Assembly (NCBI RefSeq): GCF_000719135.1
Contig: NZ_JOEK01000014.1
Coordinates: 186,001 to 250,000 of the forward strand
Source: Streptomyces avicenniae
GTDB lineage: Bacteria; Actinomycetota; Actinomycetes; Streptomycetales; Streptomycetaceae
Direction of reading: 5' to 3'
Length of the DNA stretch: 64,000 nucleotides
Shown here: piece by piece, positions 1 to 9,957 of the stretch
Layout: every line of letters begins with the position of its first letter
Numbering within the stretch: the stretch's first letter is position 1
Program-made: the position numbers and the translations under genes
The notes under the pieces: model-generated
What the model saw: the letters and a program-made list of their open reading frames with translations, nothing else
Databases searched by the model: none
Told to the model about the DNA's origin: nothing

Positions 1-211
1 CGGCCCGCGGCGTACGGCACGGCCCGCCCCCCGGGGGCCCGCCGGGTGTGGCGTCGCTCACATCCGCCCGCGCGCCGGAGTGTGTCTCCGCTCAACTTCC
101 GCCTGTGCGGGGGAAGATGGCAGGCGATCAGGCGGGGCGACACCGGTGGGGGCCGAACCGGGACGGAGGCGCCACAACCAGCGGACCGGCTCGTGAGTCA
201 GAGAGACCGTC

Positions 212-1603
212 ATGAGAGTCCCCACCACCCTGACACGTCTGCTGGGCGCTTCGGTCTACGCGTGTGCCGCCTATGCGATCGCCCTTGTCCTCTTCCGGCA
301 CGGAGCCCCCCGCCCCCACGTGAACATCATGGCGCTGGGCGCAGCCGCCGTCGCGGCCGGTGTCGGCTGGATGTTCGCGATCCGCACGGCGCCGCAGGTC
401 CGGCCCTCCGCGCCCTACCACGCGCCGGGCGGCACCCCCGTCCCGCCCATGCGGCTGCCCGCCCCGCGCCCCGCCTGGGGACGGGCGGCCGGGGCGATCC
501 TGACGGCGGGCGGCATCCTGGCCGTCGCCGTGATCGGCGTCCAGCCCAGCGGAGGCCAGGGCGGCAGGGTGAACGCGATCCAGCGCGCGGGCGCGGCCGT
601 CACGACCGCCGCCGTGGTGAGGCCGCCGACCGACGTCCAGGACCAGCGGTTCACCCACGACCGGCGGCGCGTCTACCGCGCCGACCTCGTGCTCGAACTG
701 GACACACCGCACGGGCCGCGGCGCCTGAAGGCGTACGACGCCAGGACCGTGGCCCTCCCCCGGCTCGGCGAGGCGCACCAGATCCTCTACGCGCCCTCGG
801 CCCCGGCGCTGGGCGCGTACCTGGACGAGACGGACTCCGACCTCGGGTTCTACACGCGTGGCTGGGGCCTGCCGACCGAACCGGCGCGGCTGCTCGTGCT
901 GCTCGGGGTCCTGCCGTTCGGCCTGGTCGTCTCCCACCGGCTGCTGGTGCGCCGCCTCGACCCGGCGAGCCGCGTGCTCCAGCAGGACGCGCGCGCCGGA
1001 CGGATCCGCGCGGTGCGCGCGACGATCGAGGGCGCCACCGGGGACGCGGCGCACCCGACAGGCACCGTGCTGCGCCTGAGGATCGGGGACGGGCGCGAGG
1101 TGAGCGTCCTCCCCCGGCTGCTCCGCGACCCGTCGGGGCCCGGACGCCCGGACGAGAGCCTGCTCTACATGGGCCACGCCCTGCCCGGCACCCGCGCCTG
1201 GCTGTGCATGCCGCTGCGGCCCTCGGTGGACGCGGGCGGGACGCCCGTCGCCGTCGTCGCCGACACCGGCCGCGCCGTCTGGGGCCGCGTGGACCCGGCG
1301 GAAGGACGGGCGCTCGCCGGCGGGAACGGCGCGCACGCCACCGGTGAGGACCGCTGGTGCGCGCCCGCGCCACGGCTCACGGCCTTCAGGCCGGGGCTCC
1401 AGCTCCCCCAGTTCGGCATGCTCTGCGCCGCGTTCGCGCTGGTGCTGCCCGATCTGCTGGCCAGCCCGCCGCCCCTGCTGTCGTCGGCGCTGTGCTCGGC
1501 CGCCGGACTGCTGATCCTCGCCTCGGCCGCCTGGCCGCTGTGGTGGGGACGCCGCAGCAGACGGCGGCGGACGGTCGCCGCGCCGCCCGGCGTCAGCCCG
1601 TGA
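212..1603 (+). CDS. multi-pass membrane protein, DUF3592-like, function unknown
   Basis: A 463-residue protein with hydrophobic segments near residues 9-30, 37-55, 93-112, 228-246 and two close to the C-terminus (about 400-450). Between them lie two soluble stretches. The first (about 140-215) resembles the DUF3592 type of small beta domain between membrane helices, but I cannot confirm this by eye. No catalytic motif is visible. The ATG is chosen because the membrane-like sequence begins there; the upstream AGAGAG is a weak ribosome site. It converges on the XRE regulator gene and the two 3' ends overlap by 11 bases. It is probably a single-gene unit. The coding call is firm and the function is open. 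Confidence 0.8.
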   Translation: MRVPTTLTRLLGASVYACAAYAIALVLFRHGAPRPHVNIMALGAAAVAAGVGWMFAIRTAPQVRPSAPYHAPGGTPVPPMRLPAPRPAWGRAAGAILTAGGILAVAVIGVQPSGGQGGRVNAIQRAGAAVTTAAVVRPPTDVQDQRFTHDRRRVYRADLVLELDTPHGPRRLKAYDARTVALPRLGEAHQILYAPSAPALGAYLDETDSDLGFYTRGWGLPTEPARLLVLLGVLPFGLVVSHRLLVRRLDPASRVLQQDARAGRIRAVRATIEGATGDAAHPTGTVLRLRIGDGREVSVLPRLLRDPSGPGRPDESLLYMGHALPGTRAWLCMPLRPSVDAGGTPVAVVADTGRAVWGRVDPAEGRALAGGNGAHATGEDRWCAPAPRLTAFRPGLQLPQFGMLCAAFALVLPDLLASPPPLLSSALCSAAGLLILASAAWPLWWGRRSRRRRTVAAPPGVSP

Positions 1604-2453
1604 CGGCGCGCAGGGTCCGCGGCCCGGGGGCGTCGAGCCGTGCCAGGGCGGCGGCGGTCGCCTCGTCGGCGGGGAGATGCACGAGGATCCGCTGGTCCTC
1701 GGTGGTGAGTTCGAGCGTCTCGTAGGCGAGGCGCAGCTCACCGGCCCCGGGGTGCGCGAGCCGCGTGACGCCGCTGCGCCTGGGCAGCCCCGGCACGCTG
1801 TCCGCCCGCCGCGCGAACTCGTCGCCCGCCGCGACCGTCAGCTCGTCCGCGAGGGCCGCCATGTGCGCGTCGTGGCGGAACGGCCCCTCCTTCAGCGCGG
1901 CGACCTGCTCGTCCGCGACGTGCTCCCAGTCCGGGTAGACGGACCGGGCGCGTGCGTCGGTGAAGAGGAAACGCGCCAGGCTGGGCGGGTCGCCGTCGAG
2001 CAGGCCGAGCGGCCTGGCCAGCCGCTCGTACCCGCCGGTGTACGCGAGGATCTCGCTGAGCTGGTTCAGCAGCACGGCGGGGGTGGGCTCCAGGCGGGCG
2101 AGGAGCGCCGCGACCGTGGGCCGGACCGTGCGGACGGGCTCGATGGGGCCGCTGCTGCACCGGAACCCGTCGGCCGCCTTGGTGAGCCGGTAGAGGTGGA
2201 CGCGCTCCCCCATGCCGAGGCGCAGGGCCTCGGCGAGCGTGGACAGGACGGCGGCGGACGGGCGGCGGTCGCGGCCCTGTTCGAGCCGCGTCAGGTACTC
2301 GACGCTGACGCCCGCGAGCGTGGCCAGTTCCGAGCGGCGCAGTCCCGGCGTACGGCGGCGGGCGCCGGTGGGCAGGCCGACGTCGGCGGGCCGCACCGCC
2401 TCGCGCCGGGATCTGAGGAAGAGCCCGAGTTCGTTGTCCTGCTCGCTCACCAC
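1593..2453 (-). CDS. XRE-family regulator with MmyB-like ligand domain
   Basis: This 286-residue DNA-binding protein has an N-terminal helix-turn-helix of the Cro/C1 type (about residues 10-75; motif GLRRSELATLAGVSVEYLTRLEQG). The rest (about 110-270) matches the MmyB-like ligand-binding domain common in Streptomyces regulators, with its WxxVADEQVAALK-type core. Such proteins often sit divergently from an oxidoreductase gene that they control, and here the neighbour at 2604 is an FMN reductase. Two GTG codons stand in tandem at 2453 and 2450. A TACGTT hexamer at 2462-2457 is placed so that the second GTG could be the first transcribed codon. Repressor or activator role and the ligand are unknown. 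Confidence 0.88.
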   Translation of the reverse strand: MVSEQDNELGLFLRSRREAVRPADVGLPTGARRRTPGLRRSELATLAGVSVEYLTRLEQGRDRRPSAAVLSTLAEALRLGMGERVHLYRLTKAADGFRCSSGPIEPVRTVRPTVAALLARLEPTPAVLLNQLSEILAYTGGYERLARPLGLLDGDPPSLARFLFTDARARSVYPDWEHVADEQVAALKEGPFRHDAHMAALADELTVAAGDEFARRADSVPGLPRRSGVTRLAHPGAGELRLAYETLELTTEDQRILVHLPADEATAAALARLDAPGPRTLRAVTG

Positions 2454-2603
2454 TCGAACGTAACAGGGCCGCCCGCGCGGAGGATGGCCCTGGCACTACC
2501 AGTCTCGGGCCGGTCTCCCCGGCGGGGCGGCGGGCGGGCAGCGTGGGAGGCACGGCCGGGCGCACCGCCCCGGTCACGTTCCCGACGCACACCGGAGACC
2601 GCC

Positions 2604-3212
2604 ATGCCCACCCCCGCACGCCCCCTGAAGCTCGCCGTGATCGTCGGCAGTGTCAGGGAGGGCCGCTTCGCGCCCGTCGTCTCCCGCTGGTTCTCCGAAC
2701 GGGTCGCGGAGCACGGCGCGTTCGAGACCGAGGTGATCGACCTCGCGGACGTCCCCCTGCCGCTCGCACTGCCTGCCGTGTCCCCGGCGATCCAGCCGGA
2801 CATGGACCGCCCCGCGACGATGGCCGGTCTGACGCGGGCGCTGGACGAGGCCGACGCGTTCGTCGTCCTGACGCCCGACTACAACCGCAGCTTCCCTGCG
2901 TCGCTGAAGGCGGCGATCGACTGGCACTTCACGCAGTGGCAGGCCAAGCCGATCGGTTTCGTGGGCTACAGCGGCCTCTCGGGCGGCCTGCTGGCGATCG
3001 AGCAGCTGCGGCAGGTGTTCGGCGAGCTGTTCGCCCACACGGTCCGCAACTACGTCTCGTTCCCGCGCTACTACCTGCTCTTCGACGAGGACGGGCAGCT
3101 GCGTGACCCCGAGGAGCCCGCGGGGTCGGCCAAGCGGATGCTGGACGAGCTGGTCTGGTGGGCGACGGCGCTGAGCGAGGCGCGCGAGGCGCGGCCGTTC
3201 GCCGCCGGGTGA
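2604..3212 (+). CDS. NADPH-dependent FMN reductase family protein
   Basis: A 202-residue cytoplasmic flavodoxin-fold protein. The N-terminus carries the flavin phosphate loop (IVGSVREGR, about residues 11-19). The family motif TPDYNRSFPASLKAAIDW lies near residues 90-107 and GYSGLSGG near 118-125. The family (SsuE/ArsH/NQO-like) reduces FMN, quinones or azo compounds with NAD(P)H; the substrate here cannot be told. The ATG follows GGAGACCGCC, a reasonable ribosome site. It is divergent from the MmyB-type regulator, which probably controls it. A long hairpin follows the stop codon, so it looks monocistronic. Confidence 0.88.
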   Translation: MPTPARPLKLAVIVGSVREGRFAPVVSRWFSERVAEHGAFETEVIDLADVPLPLALPAVSPAIQPDMDRPATMAGLTRALDEADAFVVLTPDYNRSFPASLKAAIDWHFTQWQAKPIGFVGYSGLSGGLLAIEQLRQVFGELFAHTVRNYVSFPRYYLLFDEDGQLRDPEEPAGSAKRMLDELVWWATALSEAREARPFAAG

Positions 3213-3222
3213 CGCGGGGGCG

Positions 3223-3260
3223 GCGCGGTGTCCGGACGACGGTCCGTCCGGACACCGCGC
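3223..3260. terminator. bidirectional hairpin between FMN reductase and ALDH genes
   Basis: Perfect 15-bp inverted repeat (3223-3237 with 3246-3260) around an 8-base loop, placed between two convergent genes 11 bases after the FMN reductase stop codon and 14 before the dehydrogenase stop. There is no T-run, as is usual for actinobacterial terminators. Confidence 0.7.
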
Positions 3261-3274
3261 GGCGGTCCGGCGGG

Positions 3275-4708
3275 TCAGACGGAGATCGACTTGTACTCCA
3301 GGTACTGGGCCAGGCCGGGCCCGGCGAACTCCCTGCCGATGCCGCTGGCCTTGTAGCCGCCGAACGGCGTGTCGAAGCCGGTGGGCGCGCCGTTGACCAT
3401 GAATGTGCCGGTGCGGACGCGCCGGGCGAACGTGAGGGCGCGCTCCGGGTCGGTGGTCCACACGCCGCCGCCGAGGCCGTACGCGGAGTCGTTGGCGATG
3501 CGGACGGCGTCGTCCTCGTCCTCGTAGGGGATGACGGCGAGGACCGGGCCGAAGATCTCCTCCTGCGCGATGCGCATGGAGTTGCGCACGTCGGCGAAGA
3601 CGGTGGGCCGCGCGTAGGTGCCGCCCTCAAGGCCCTCGGGGTGGCCGGGCCCGCCCGCGACGAGCCGGGCGCCCTCCTCGACGCCCGAGCGGATGTACTC
3701 CTGCACGCGCTCCCACTGCGCGCGGGTGACGAGCGGGCCGACGAACGTGTCGGGGTCCGCCGGGTCGCCGACGGTCACCTTCCGCGCGGCCTCCGCGACG
3801 AGCGCGACGACCTCGTCGTAGCGGCTGCGCGGGACGAGCAGCCGGGTGTGCGCGACGCAGGACTCGCCGTTGTTGACGAAGGCGAGGTAGGGGACGGCGG
3901 GGGCGAACGCCGTGAGGTCGGCGTCGTCGAGGAGCACGGCGGCGGACTTGCCGCCGAGTTCGAGGCTGACGCGCTTGAGCTGCTGCCCGGCGAGGGAGGC
4001 GATGCGGCGTCCGGCGGCGGTCGAGCCGGTGAAGGCGACCTTGTCCACGCCGGGGTGCGTCACCAGGTACTCGCTGGTGGGGCGGTCGGCGGGCAGGACG
4101 CTGACGACGCCCTCGGGGAAGCCGGCCTCGTCGAGTATCCCGGCCAGCAGCAGGGCGTCGAGCGCCGTCTCCGGCGACGCCTTGAGGACGACGGTGCAGC
4201 CCGCGAGGAGGGCGGGGACGAGCTTGACGAGCGCGGACTGGTGCGGCGCGTTCCACGGGATCACGGCGGCCACGACGCCGACGGGTTCGCGGCGGACGAC
4301 GGTGCGCGCGCCGTTCGGGCTGGTCACCGTCTCCTCCCACGCCAGGGTCTCGGACGCGCGCAGGAAGGCGCCGGTCTGGTCGGTGAGCGAGCGCTGGAGC
4401 GAGGTGGTGAACCAGGCCGGGCTGCCGTTCTCGGCCGTGACGAGGTCCGCGATCTCGGCGGCGCGGCGGGCGTGCAGGGTGTCGAAGCGGCGGATGACGG
4501 CCCGGCGCTCCTCGGGCGGGAGGGTGGGCCAGGGGCCGTGGTCGAAGGCGTGGCGGGCGGCGGCGACGGCGGCGTCCACGTCGGCCGGGGTGGCCTGGGC
4601 GGCGTGGCCGACGAGCGTGCCGTCGTGCGGGGAGCGGACCTCCAGCGGGGTGCCGGAGGCGGGGGCGGTCCAGGTGCCGCCGATGTAGAGCTTGTCGTAC
4701 GTGGGCAC
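3275..4708 (-). CDS. NAD(P)-dependent aldehyde dehydrogenase
   Basis: A 477-residue member of the aldehyde dehydrogenase superfamily, full length. The general-base glutamate is E250 in VSLELGGK, the nucleophilic cysteine is C284 in NNGESCVAHTRLLVP, the NAD loop is FTGST (about 226-230) and the oxyanion asparagine is in PWNAP (151-155). It oxidises an aldehyde to the acid; the substrate is not evident, though the closest general resemblance is to broad-range or betaine/vanillin-type enzymes. The start is GTG with a strong AAGGAG site seven bases upstream. It is divergent from a TetR regulator, with a probable operator just upstream, so induction by the substrate or a related compound is likely. 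Confidence 0.93.
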   Translation of the reverse strand: MPTYDKLYIGGTWTAPASGTPLEVRSPHDGTLVGHAAQATPADVDAAVAAARHAFDHGPWPTLPPEERRAVIRRFDTLHARRAAEIADLVTAENGSPAWFTTSLQRSLTDQTGAFLRASETLAWEETVTSPNGARTVVRREPVGVVAAVIPWNAPHQSALVKLVPALLAGCTVVLKASPETALDALLLAGILDEAGFPEGVVSVLPADRPTSEYLVTHPGVDKVAFTGSTAAGRRIASLAGQQLKRVSLELGGKSAAVLLDDADLTAFAPAVPYLAFVNNGESCVAHTRLLVPRSRYDEVVALVAEAARKVTVGDPADPDTFVGPLVTRAQWERVQEYIRSGVEEGARLVAGGPGHPEGLEGGTYARPTVFADVRNSMRIAQEEIFGPVLAVIPYEDEDDAVRIANDSAYGLGGGVWTTDPERALTFARRVRTGTFMVNGAPTGFDTPFGGYKASGIGREFAGPGLAQYLEYKSISV

Positions 4709-4729
4709 GGGGGTCTCCTTGTGACGCAG

Positions 4730-4745
4730 GTAGGAAGTTACCTAC
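4730..4745 (+). promoter_or_regulatory. candidate TetR operator A (ALDH side)
   Basis: GTAGGAAGTTACCTAC is a 16-bp site with inverted GTAGG/CCTAC ends. The other strand of 4777-4792 reads GTAGGTGTTTACTTGC and agrees at 11 of 16 positions (GTAGG, TTAC and the outer bases). Two related sites between divergent regulator and target genes suggest the TetR protein binds both. Confidence 0.5.
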
Positions 4746-4774
4746 ATTCGGAGCGTACGAGGCGACCCCCACCT

Positions 4775-4803
4775 TTGCAAGTAAACACCTACTTTCCTAT
4801 CCT
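4775..4803 (+). promoter_or_regulatory. tetR promoter, leaderless
   Basis: TTGCAA (4775-4780), 17-bp spacer, TATCCT (4798-4803). The expected start point falls at or next to the ATG at 4810, and no ribosome site is present, so the transcript is probably leaderless. Confidence 0.55.
4777..4792 (-). promoter_or_regulatory. candidate TetR operator B (autoregulation)
   Basis: Second copy of the GTAGG-N3-TTAC motif, in the opposite orientation to site A. It overlaps the -35 hexamer and spacer of the predicted tetR promoter, a typical place for autorepression. Confidence 0.45.
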
Positions 4804-4809
4804 GCGGGT

Positions 4810-5364
4810 ATGGCCCACAGCGCAGACGAGACGCGGCGCAAGATCCTCGCCGCCGCCACGGAGGAGTTCGCCGCCCACGGCATCGCCGGGGCGCGGGTCG
4901 ATCGCATCACCACGGCCGCGGGCGTCAACAACGCGCTGCTCTACCGCTACTTCGGCAACAAGGCGCAGCTCTTCGACACGGTCTACGGCCGCCTGGTGAC
5001 CGAGATCGTCACCGCCGTACCCCTGGACGCCACCGACCTCCCCGGCTACGCCGCGCGCCTCTTCGACTACTACGAGCGGCGCCCCGAGGTCGTCAGGCTG
5101 GCCATCTGGCGCCAGCTGGAGCGGCCGGACCAGGACCTGCCGGACGTCGTCCACGAGGCCCAGCGGCACAAGGCCGCCGCGATCGCCGAGGCCCAGCGCG
5201 CAGGCACCGTCGCCGACCGGCTCCCGCCCGAGGAGGTGCGCGACCTGCTGTCCCTGCTCTCGCTGAGCGGCGCCCCCCACATCGCGCCGCCCGGCACGGC
5301 CGCCGACCGCGACCGGCGGCGCGCGTCCGTCGTCGCGGCGACCGAGGCGCTGACCCGCCCCTGA
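4810..5364 (+). CDS. TetR/AcrR-family transcriptional regulator
   Basis: A 184-residue repressor-type protein. Residues 8-55 form the TetR helix-turn-helix (DETRRKILAAATEEF..., then NNALLYRYFGNKAQLFD). The C-terminal ligand domain resembles the TetR C-terminal family with the PEVVRLAIW motif. It is divergent from the aldehyde dehydrogenase gene and most likely represses that gene and itself through the paired sites at 4730-4792. The ligand is unknown. It converges on the LysR gene, with 37 bases between the stop codons. Confidence 0.9.
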   Translation: MAHSADETRRKILAAATEEFAAHGIAGARVDRITTAAGVNNALLYRYFGNKAQLFDTVYGRLVTEIVTAVPLDATDLPGYAARLFDYYERRPEVVRLAIWRQLERPDQDLPDVVHEAQRHKAAAIAEAQRAGTVADRLPPEEVRDLLSLLSLSGAPHIAPPGTAADRDRRRASVVAATEALTRP

Positions 5365-5401
5365 CCCGCCTCCCCCGCGCCGGGCCCGTCCGTGCCGCCC
5401 G

Positions 5402-6301
5402 TCAGGACGCGCCGCCGGGCCGCCCCGCCCGGCCGAGCAGGATGCGCTGCAACTCCCGCGCCGCGCGCGGCGGGGAGACGTCCCCCCGGTGCGCGACGGA
5501 GATCGTACGGTGCGGCCCCGGCGCGACGAACGGCGTGGCCCGCAGCCCGGAGCGCTCCGCGACCATGCTGGGCACCACGGCGACGCCGAGCCCGGCGCGC
5601 ACGAAGCCGAGCACCGCGTCCATCTCCCCGCCCTCGACGCTGAAGACCGGCTCGAACCCCGCGTCACGGCAGGCCGCGACCGTCAGTTCCCGCAGGTCGT
5701 AGCCGTGGCGGAACATCACCATCGGACGGCCCCGCAGGTCGCGGACCCTGATCCGCCCGCCGGGCACGGGCGGCGGGTCGTCGGGCGAGGAGAGGACGAC
5801 CAGGTCCTCGCGCAGCAGTTCCTCGGTGGTCAGCGCGGGCGCCTGCCCGGAGAGCGGGGTGATGATCAGCGCGAGGTCCAGCTCCCCGGCCGCCAGGGCG
5901 CGCACGAGGCCCTGCGACCCGTCCTCGTGCACGACGAGGTCCACGCCCGGGTAGCTGTCCTTGAACGTCCGCAGCACGTCGGGCACGAGGCTGGCGCACA
6001 GGCTCGGCGGCGCCCCGAGACGCACCCGCCCCCGGCGCAGCTGCGCCACCTCAAGCACCTCGCGGCGTGCCGTCTCCGTGTCGGCGAGGATGCGGCGGGC
6101 CAGCGGCAGCAGCGCCTCCCCCGCGTCGGTCAGCGAGATGTGGCCGCGCGCCCGGTGGAACAGCTCGGCGCCCAGCTCCCGTTCCAGCGAGCGGATCTGC
6201 TGCGACAGCGACGGCTGGGCGACGTGCTCGCGGCGCGCGGCCCGGGTGAAATGGCGGGTCTCCGCGACGGCCGTGAAGTAGCGGAGCTGCTGGAGCTGCA
6301 T
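5402..6301 (-). CDS. LysR-family regulator, probable regulator of sdhCAB
   Basis: A 299-residue LysR regulator. The winged helix-turn-helix is at residues 1-60 (LQQLRYFTAVAETRHFTRAA, QPSLSQQIRSLERELG). The periplasmic-binding-like effector domain spans about 90-290. It is transcribed away from sdhC across 94 bp holding a perfect palindrome with the LysR-type T-N11-A core. This is the classical arrangement for a LysR protein controlling its divergent neighbour, so it probably senses a metabolic signal and adjusts complex II expression. The effector cannot be inferred. The ATG start places the first helix where the family expects it. Confidence 0.92.
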   Translation of the reverse strand: MQLQQLRYFTAVAETRHFTRAARREHVAQPSLSQQIRSLERELGAELFHRARGHISLTDAGEALLPLARRILADTETARREVLEVAQLRRGRVRLGAPPSLCASLVPDVLRTFKDSYPGVDLVVHEDGSQGLVRALAAGELDLALIITPLSGQAPALTTEELLREDLVVLSSPDDPPPVPGGRIRVRDLRGRPMVMFRHGYDLRELTVAACRDAGFEPVFSVEGGEMDAVLGFVRAGLGVAVVPSMVAERSGLRATPFVAPGPHRTISVAHRGDVSPPRAARELQRILLGRAGRPGGAS

Positions 6302-6319
6302 GCCGCCATCGTACGCCGA

Positions 6320-6338
6320 CGATAGTCATGGACTATCG
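6320..6338. promoter_or_regulatory. 19-bp perfect palindrome, LysR-type operator
   Basis: CGATAGTC-ATG-GACTATCG has 8-bp perfect arms and contains TAGTCATGGACTA, which fits the T-N11-A LysR box. It sits 19 bases upstream of the LysR start and 38 bases before the putative -10 of sdhC. Confidence 0.65.
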
Positions 6339-6357
6339 AAATCAGCATCTCTATGTC

Positions 6358-6388
6358 TTGGACGCATTCCGGGACCGCGCCCTACCGT
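6358..6388 (+). promoter_or_regulatory. sdhC promoter, probably leaderless
   Basis: TTGGAC (6358-6363), 19-bp spacer, TACCGT (6383-6388). The start point would fall at about 6395-6396, the ATG of sdhC. No ribosome site precedes the ATG. The long spacer would suit an activator-dependent promoter. Confidence 0.4.
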
Positions 6389-6395
6389 CGGTGTC

Positions 6396-7145
6396 ATGGC
6401 TCTGGCGACACGCACGCCGGGACGGTCAGGTCCCGCCCGCACGGCACCCCCCGCCCCGCCCCGCGGGCCCAGGACGGCCGTCGGCCGCTTCTGGCGGTCC
6501 ACGATCGGCAAGAAGACCGTGATGGCGGTCAGCGGCCTCGCGATGCTGCTCTACCTGGTGGCCCACATGGTGGGCAACCTGAAGGTCTTCTTCGGCCCCG
6601 AGGAGATGAACGGGTACGCGCACTGGCTGCGCACCATCGGCGACCCGGTGCTGCACCACGAGTGGTTCCTGTGGATCATGCGCCCGCTGCTGCTGCTCGC
6701 CGTCGTGGCCCACGGCGTGGCCGCCGCGCAGCTGAGCCGCCGCGACCTGGCGGCCCGGCCGGTCAAGTACGCGCACCGCAAGCCCCGCGCCAGCTACGCG
6801 ACGCACACGATGCGCTGGGGCGGCGTGATCCTGGCGCTGTTCCTCGTCTGGCACATCCTCGACCTCACGACCGGCACGGTGAATCCGCGCGGCGAGGCGG
6901 GCCACCCGTACGAGAACATCGTCGCCTCCTTCAGCACCTGGTACGGCAACACGATCTACATCGTCGCGATGGTGGCCGTCGGTCTGCACGTCAGGCACGG
7001 CCTGTGGGGCGCCGCGCAGACCCTCGGCGCGGGCAGCCGTACGCGTGACCGCGCGCTGAAGGTGACCGCGGACGTCGTCGCCCTCGTCCTGACGCTGGGC
7101 TTCCTGTCCGTGCCCGTCGGGGTGATGACCGGCCTCGTGGAGTGA
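6396..7145 (+). CDS. sdhC: succinate dehydrogenase cytochrome b subunit
   Basis: A 249-residue membrane anchor of complex II (succinate:quinone oxidoreductase). Five membrane segments lie near residues 40-61, 92-111, 142-160, 184-203 and 222-244. Four histidines placed in the helices (H57, H106, H153, H198) fit the axial ligands of a two-haem B. subtilis-type anchor, so no separate sdhD is expected and none is present. The ATG follows a -10-like hexamer directly. sdhA begins 58 bases after the stop. The divergent LysR protein probably regulates the operon. Confidence 0.93.
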   Translation: MALATRTPGRSGPARTAPPAPPRGPRTAVGRFWRSTIGKKTVMAVSGLAMLLYLVAHMVGNLKVFFGPEEMNGYAHWLRTIGDPVLHHEWFLWIMRPLLLLAVVAHGVAAAQLSRRDLAARPVKYAHRKPRASYATHTMRWGGVILALFLVWHILDLTTGTVNPRGEAGHPYENIVASFSTWYGNTIYIVAMVAVGLHVRHGLWGAAQTLGAGSRTRDRALKVTADVVALVLTLGFLSVPVGVMTGLVE

Positions 7146-7203
7146 CGGGCCCAGGGGCCCGAGCAACGTGACCAGCGTGAGCGGAACAGACGGAGTGAGC
7201 CGC

Positions 7204-9149
<1,946 letters not shown>

Positions 9150-9153
<4 letters not shown>

Positions 9154-9902
9154 ACCTCACCCTGCGCATCTGGCGCCAGCCCGGCCCCGACAGCGAGGGC
9201 GCCATGACCACCTACGAGGTCTCCGGCATATCGCCCGACATGTCGTTCCTCGAAATGCTCGACACCCTGAACGAGGACCTGATCGAACGCGGCGACGAGC
9301 CCGTCGCGTTCGACCACGACTGCCGTGAGGGCATCTGCGGCGCCTGCGGCATGGTCATCAACGGCGACGCGCACGGGCCGGAGCGCACCACCACCTGCCA
9401 GCTCCACATGCGGCACTTCACCGACGGCGAGACCATCGACGTCGAGCCGTGGCGGGCCGCCGCGTTCCCCGTGGTCAAGGACCTGGTGGTGGACCGGTCG
9501 GCGTTCGACCGCATCATCGGCGCGGGCGGCTACGTCACGGTCGCCACCGGCAGCGCGCCCGAGGCGCACGCCACGCCGGTGGCGAAGCCCGCGGCCGACA
9601 CCGCGTTCGAGCACGCCGAGTGCATCGGCTGCGGCGCGTGCGTGGCGGCCTGCCCGAACGGGTCGGCGATGCTGTTCACCTCGGCCAAGGTCGTCCACCT
9701 CGCCTCGCTGCCGCAGGGCGCGCCCGAGCGCGAGACGCGCGTCCTCGACATGGTGGGGACGATGGACGACGAGGGGTTCGGCGGCTGCACCAACACCGGG
9801 ATGTGCACGACCGTCTGCCCCAAGGGCATCCCGATGTCGTCGATCACCACGATGAACCGCGAGTTCCTGCGGGCGACCCGCAAGGGCGGCGGCTCCCGCT
9901 GA
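9150..9902 (+). CDS. sdhB: succinate dehydrogenase iron-sulfur subunit
   Basis: A 250-residue electron-transfer subunit of complex II. The [2Fe-2S] cysteines are C58, C63, C66 and C83. A ferredoxin-like motif C158-x2-C161-x2-C164-x3-C168 and a second set in [14 protein letters not shown] hold the [4Fe-4S] and [3Fe-4S] clusters. The GTG start overlaps the sdhA stop. A strong hairpin follows the stop codon, so sdhCAB is a closed three-gene operon. Confidence 0.95.
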
Positions 9903-9904
9903 AC

Positions 9905-9947
9905 GCGGGCGTCCCCCGGCTCCGGGCCGGAGCCGGGGGACGCCCGC
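9905..9947. terminator. bidirectional terminator between sdhB and hisF
   Basis: Perfect 19-bp inverted repeat (9905-9923 with 9929-9947) with a 5-base loop, two bases after the sdhB stop and ten before the hisF stop. It probably ends both convergent operons. Confidence 0.8.
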
Positions 9948-9957
9948 GCGCCGCGCG

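Noticed and set aside
1..211. Partial gene at the left window edge
   Set aside because: No frame with protein character enters from the edge; the stretch reads as intergenic G/C-rich DNA before the first membrane protein gene.
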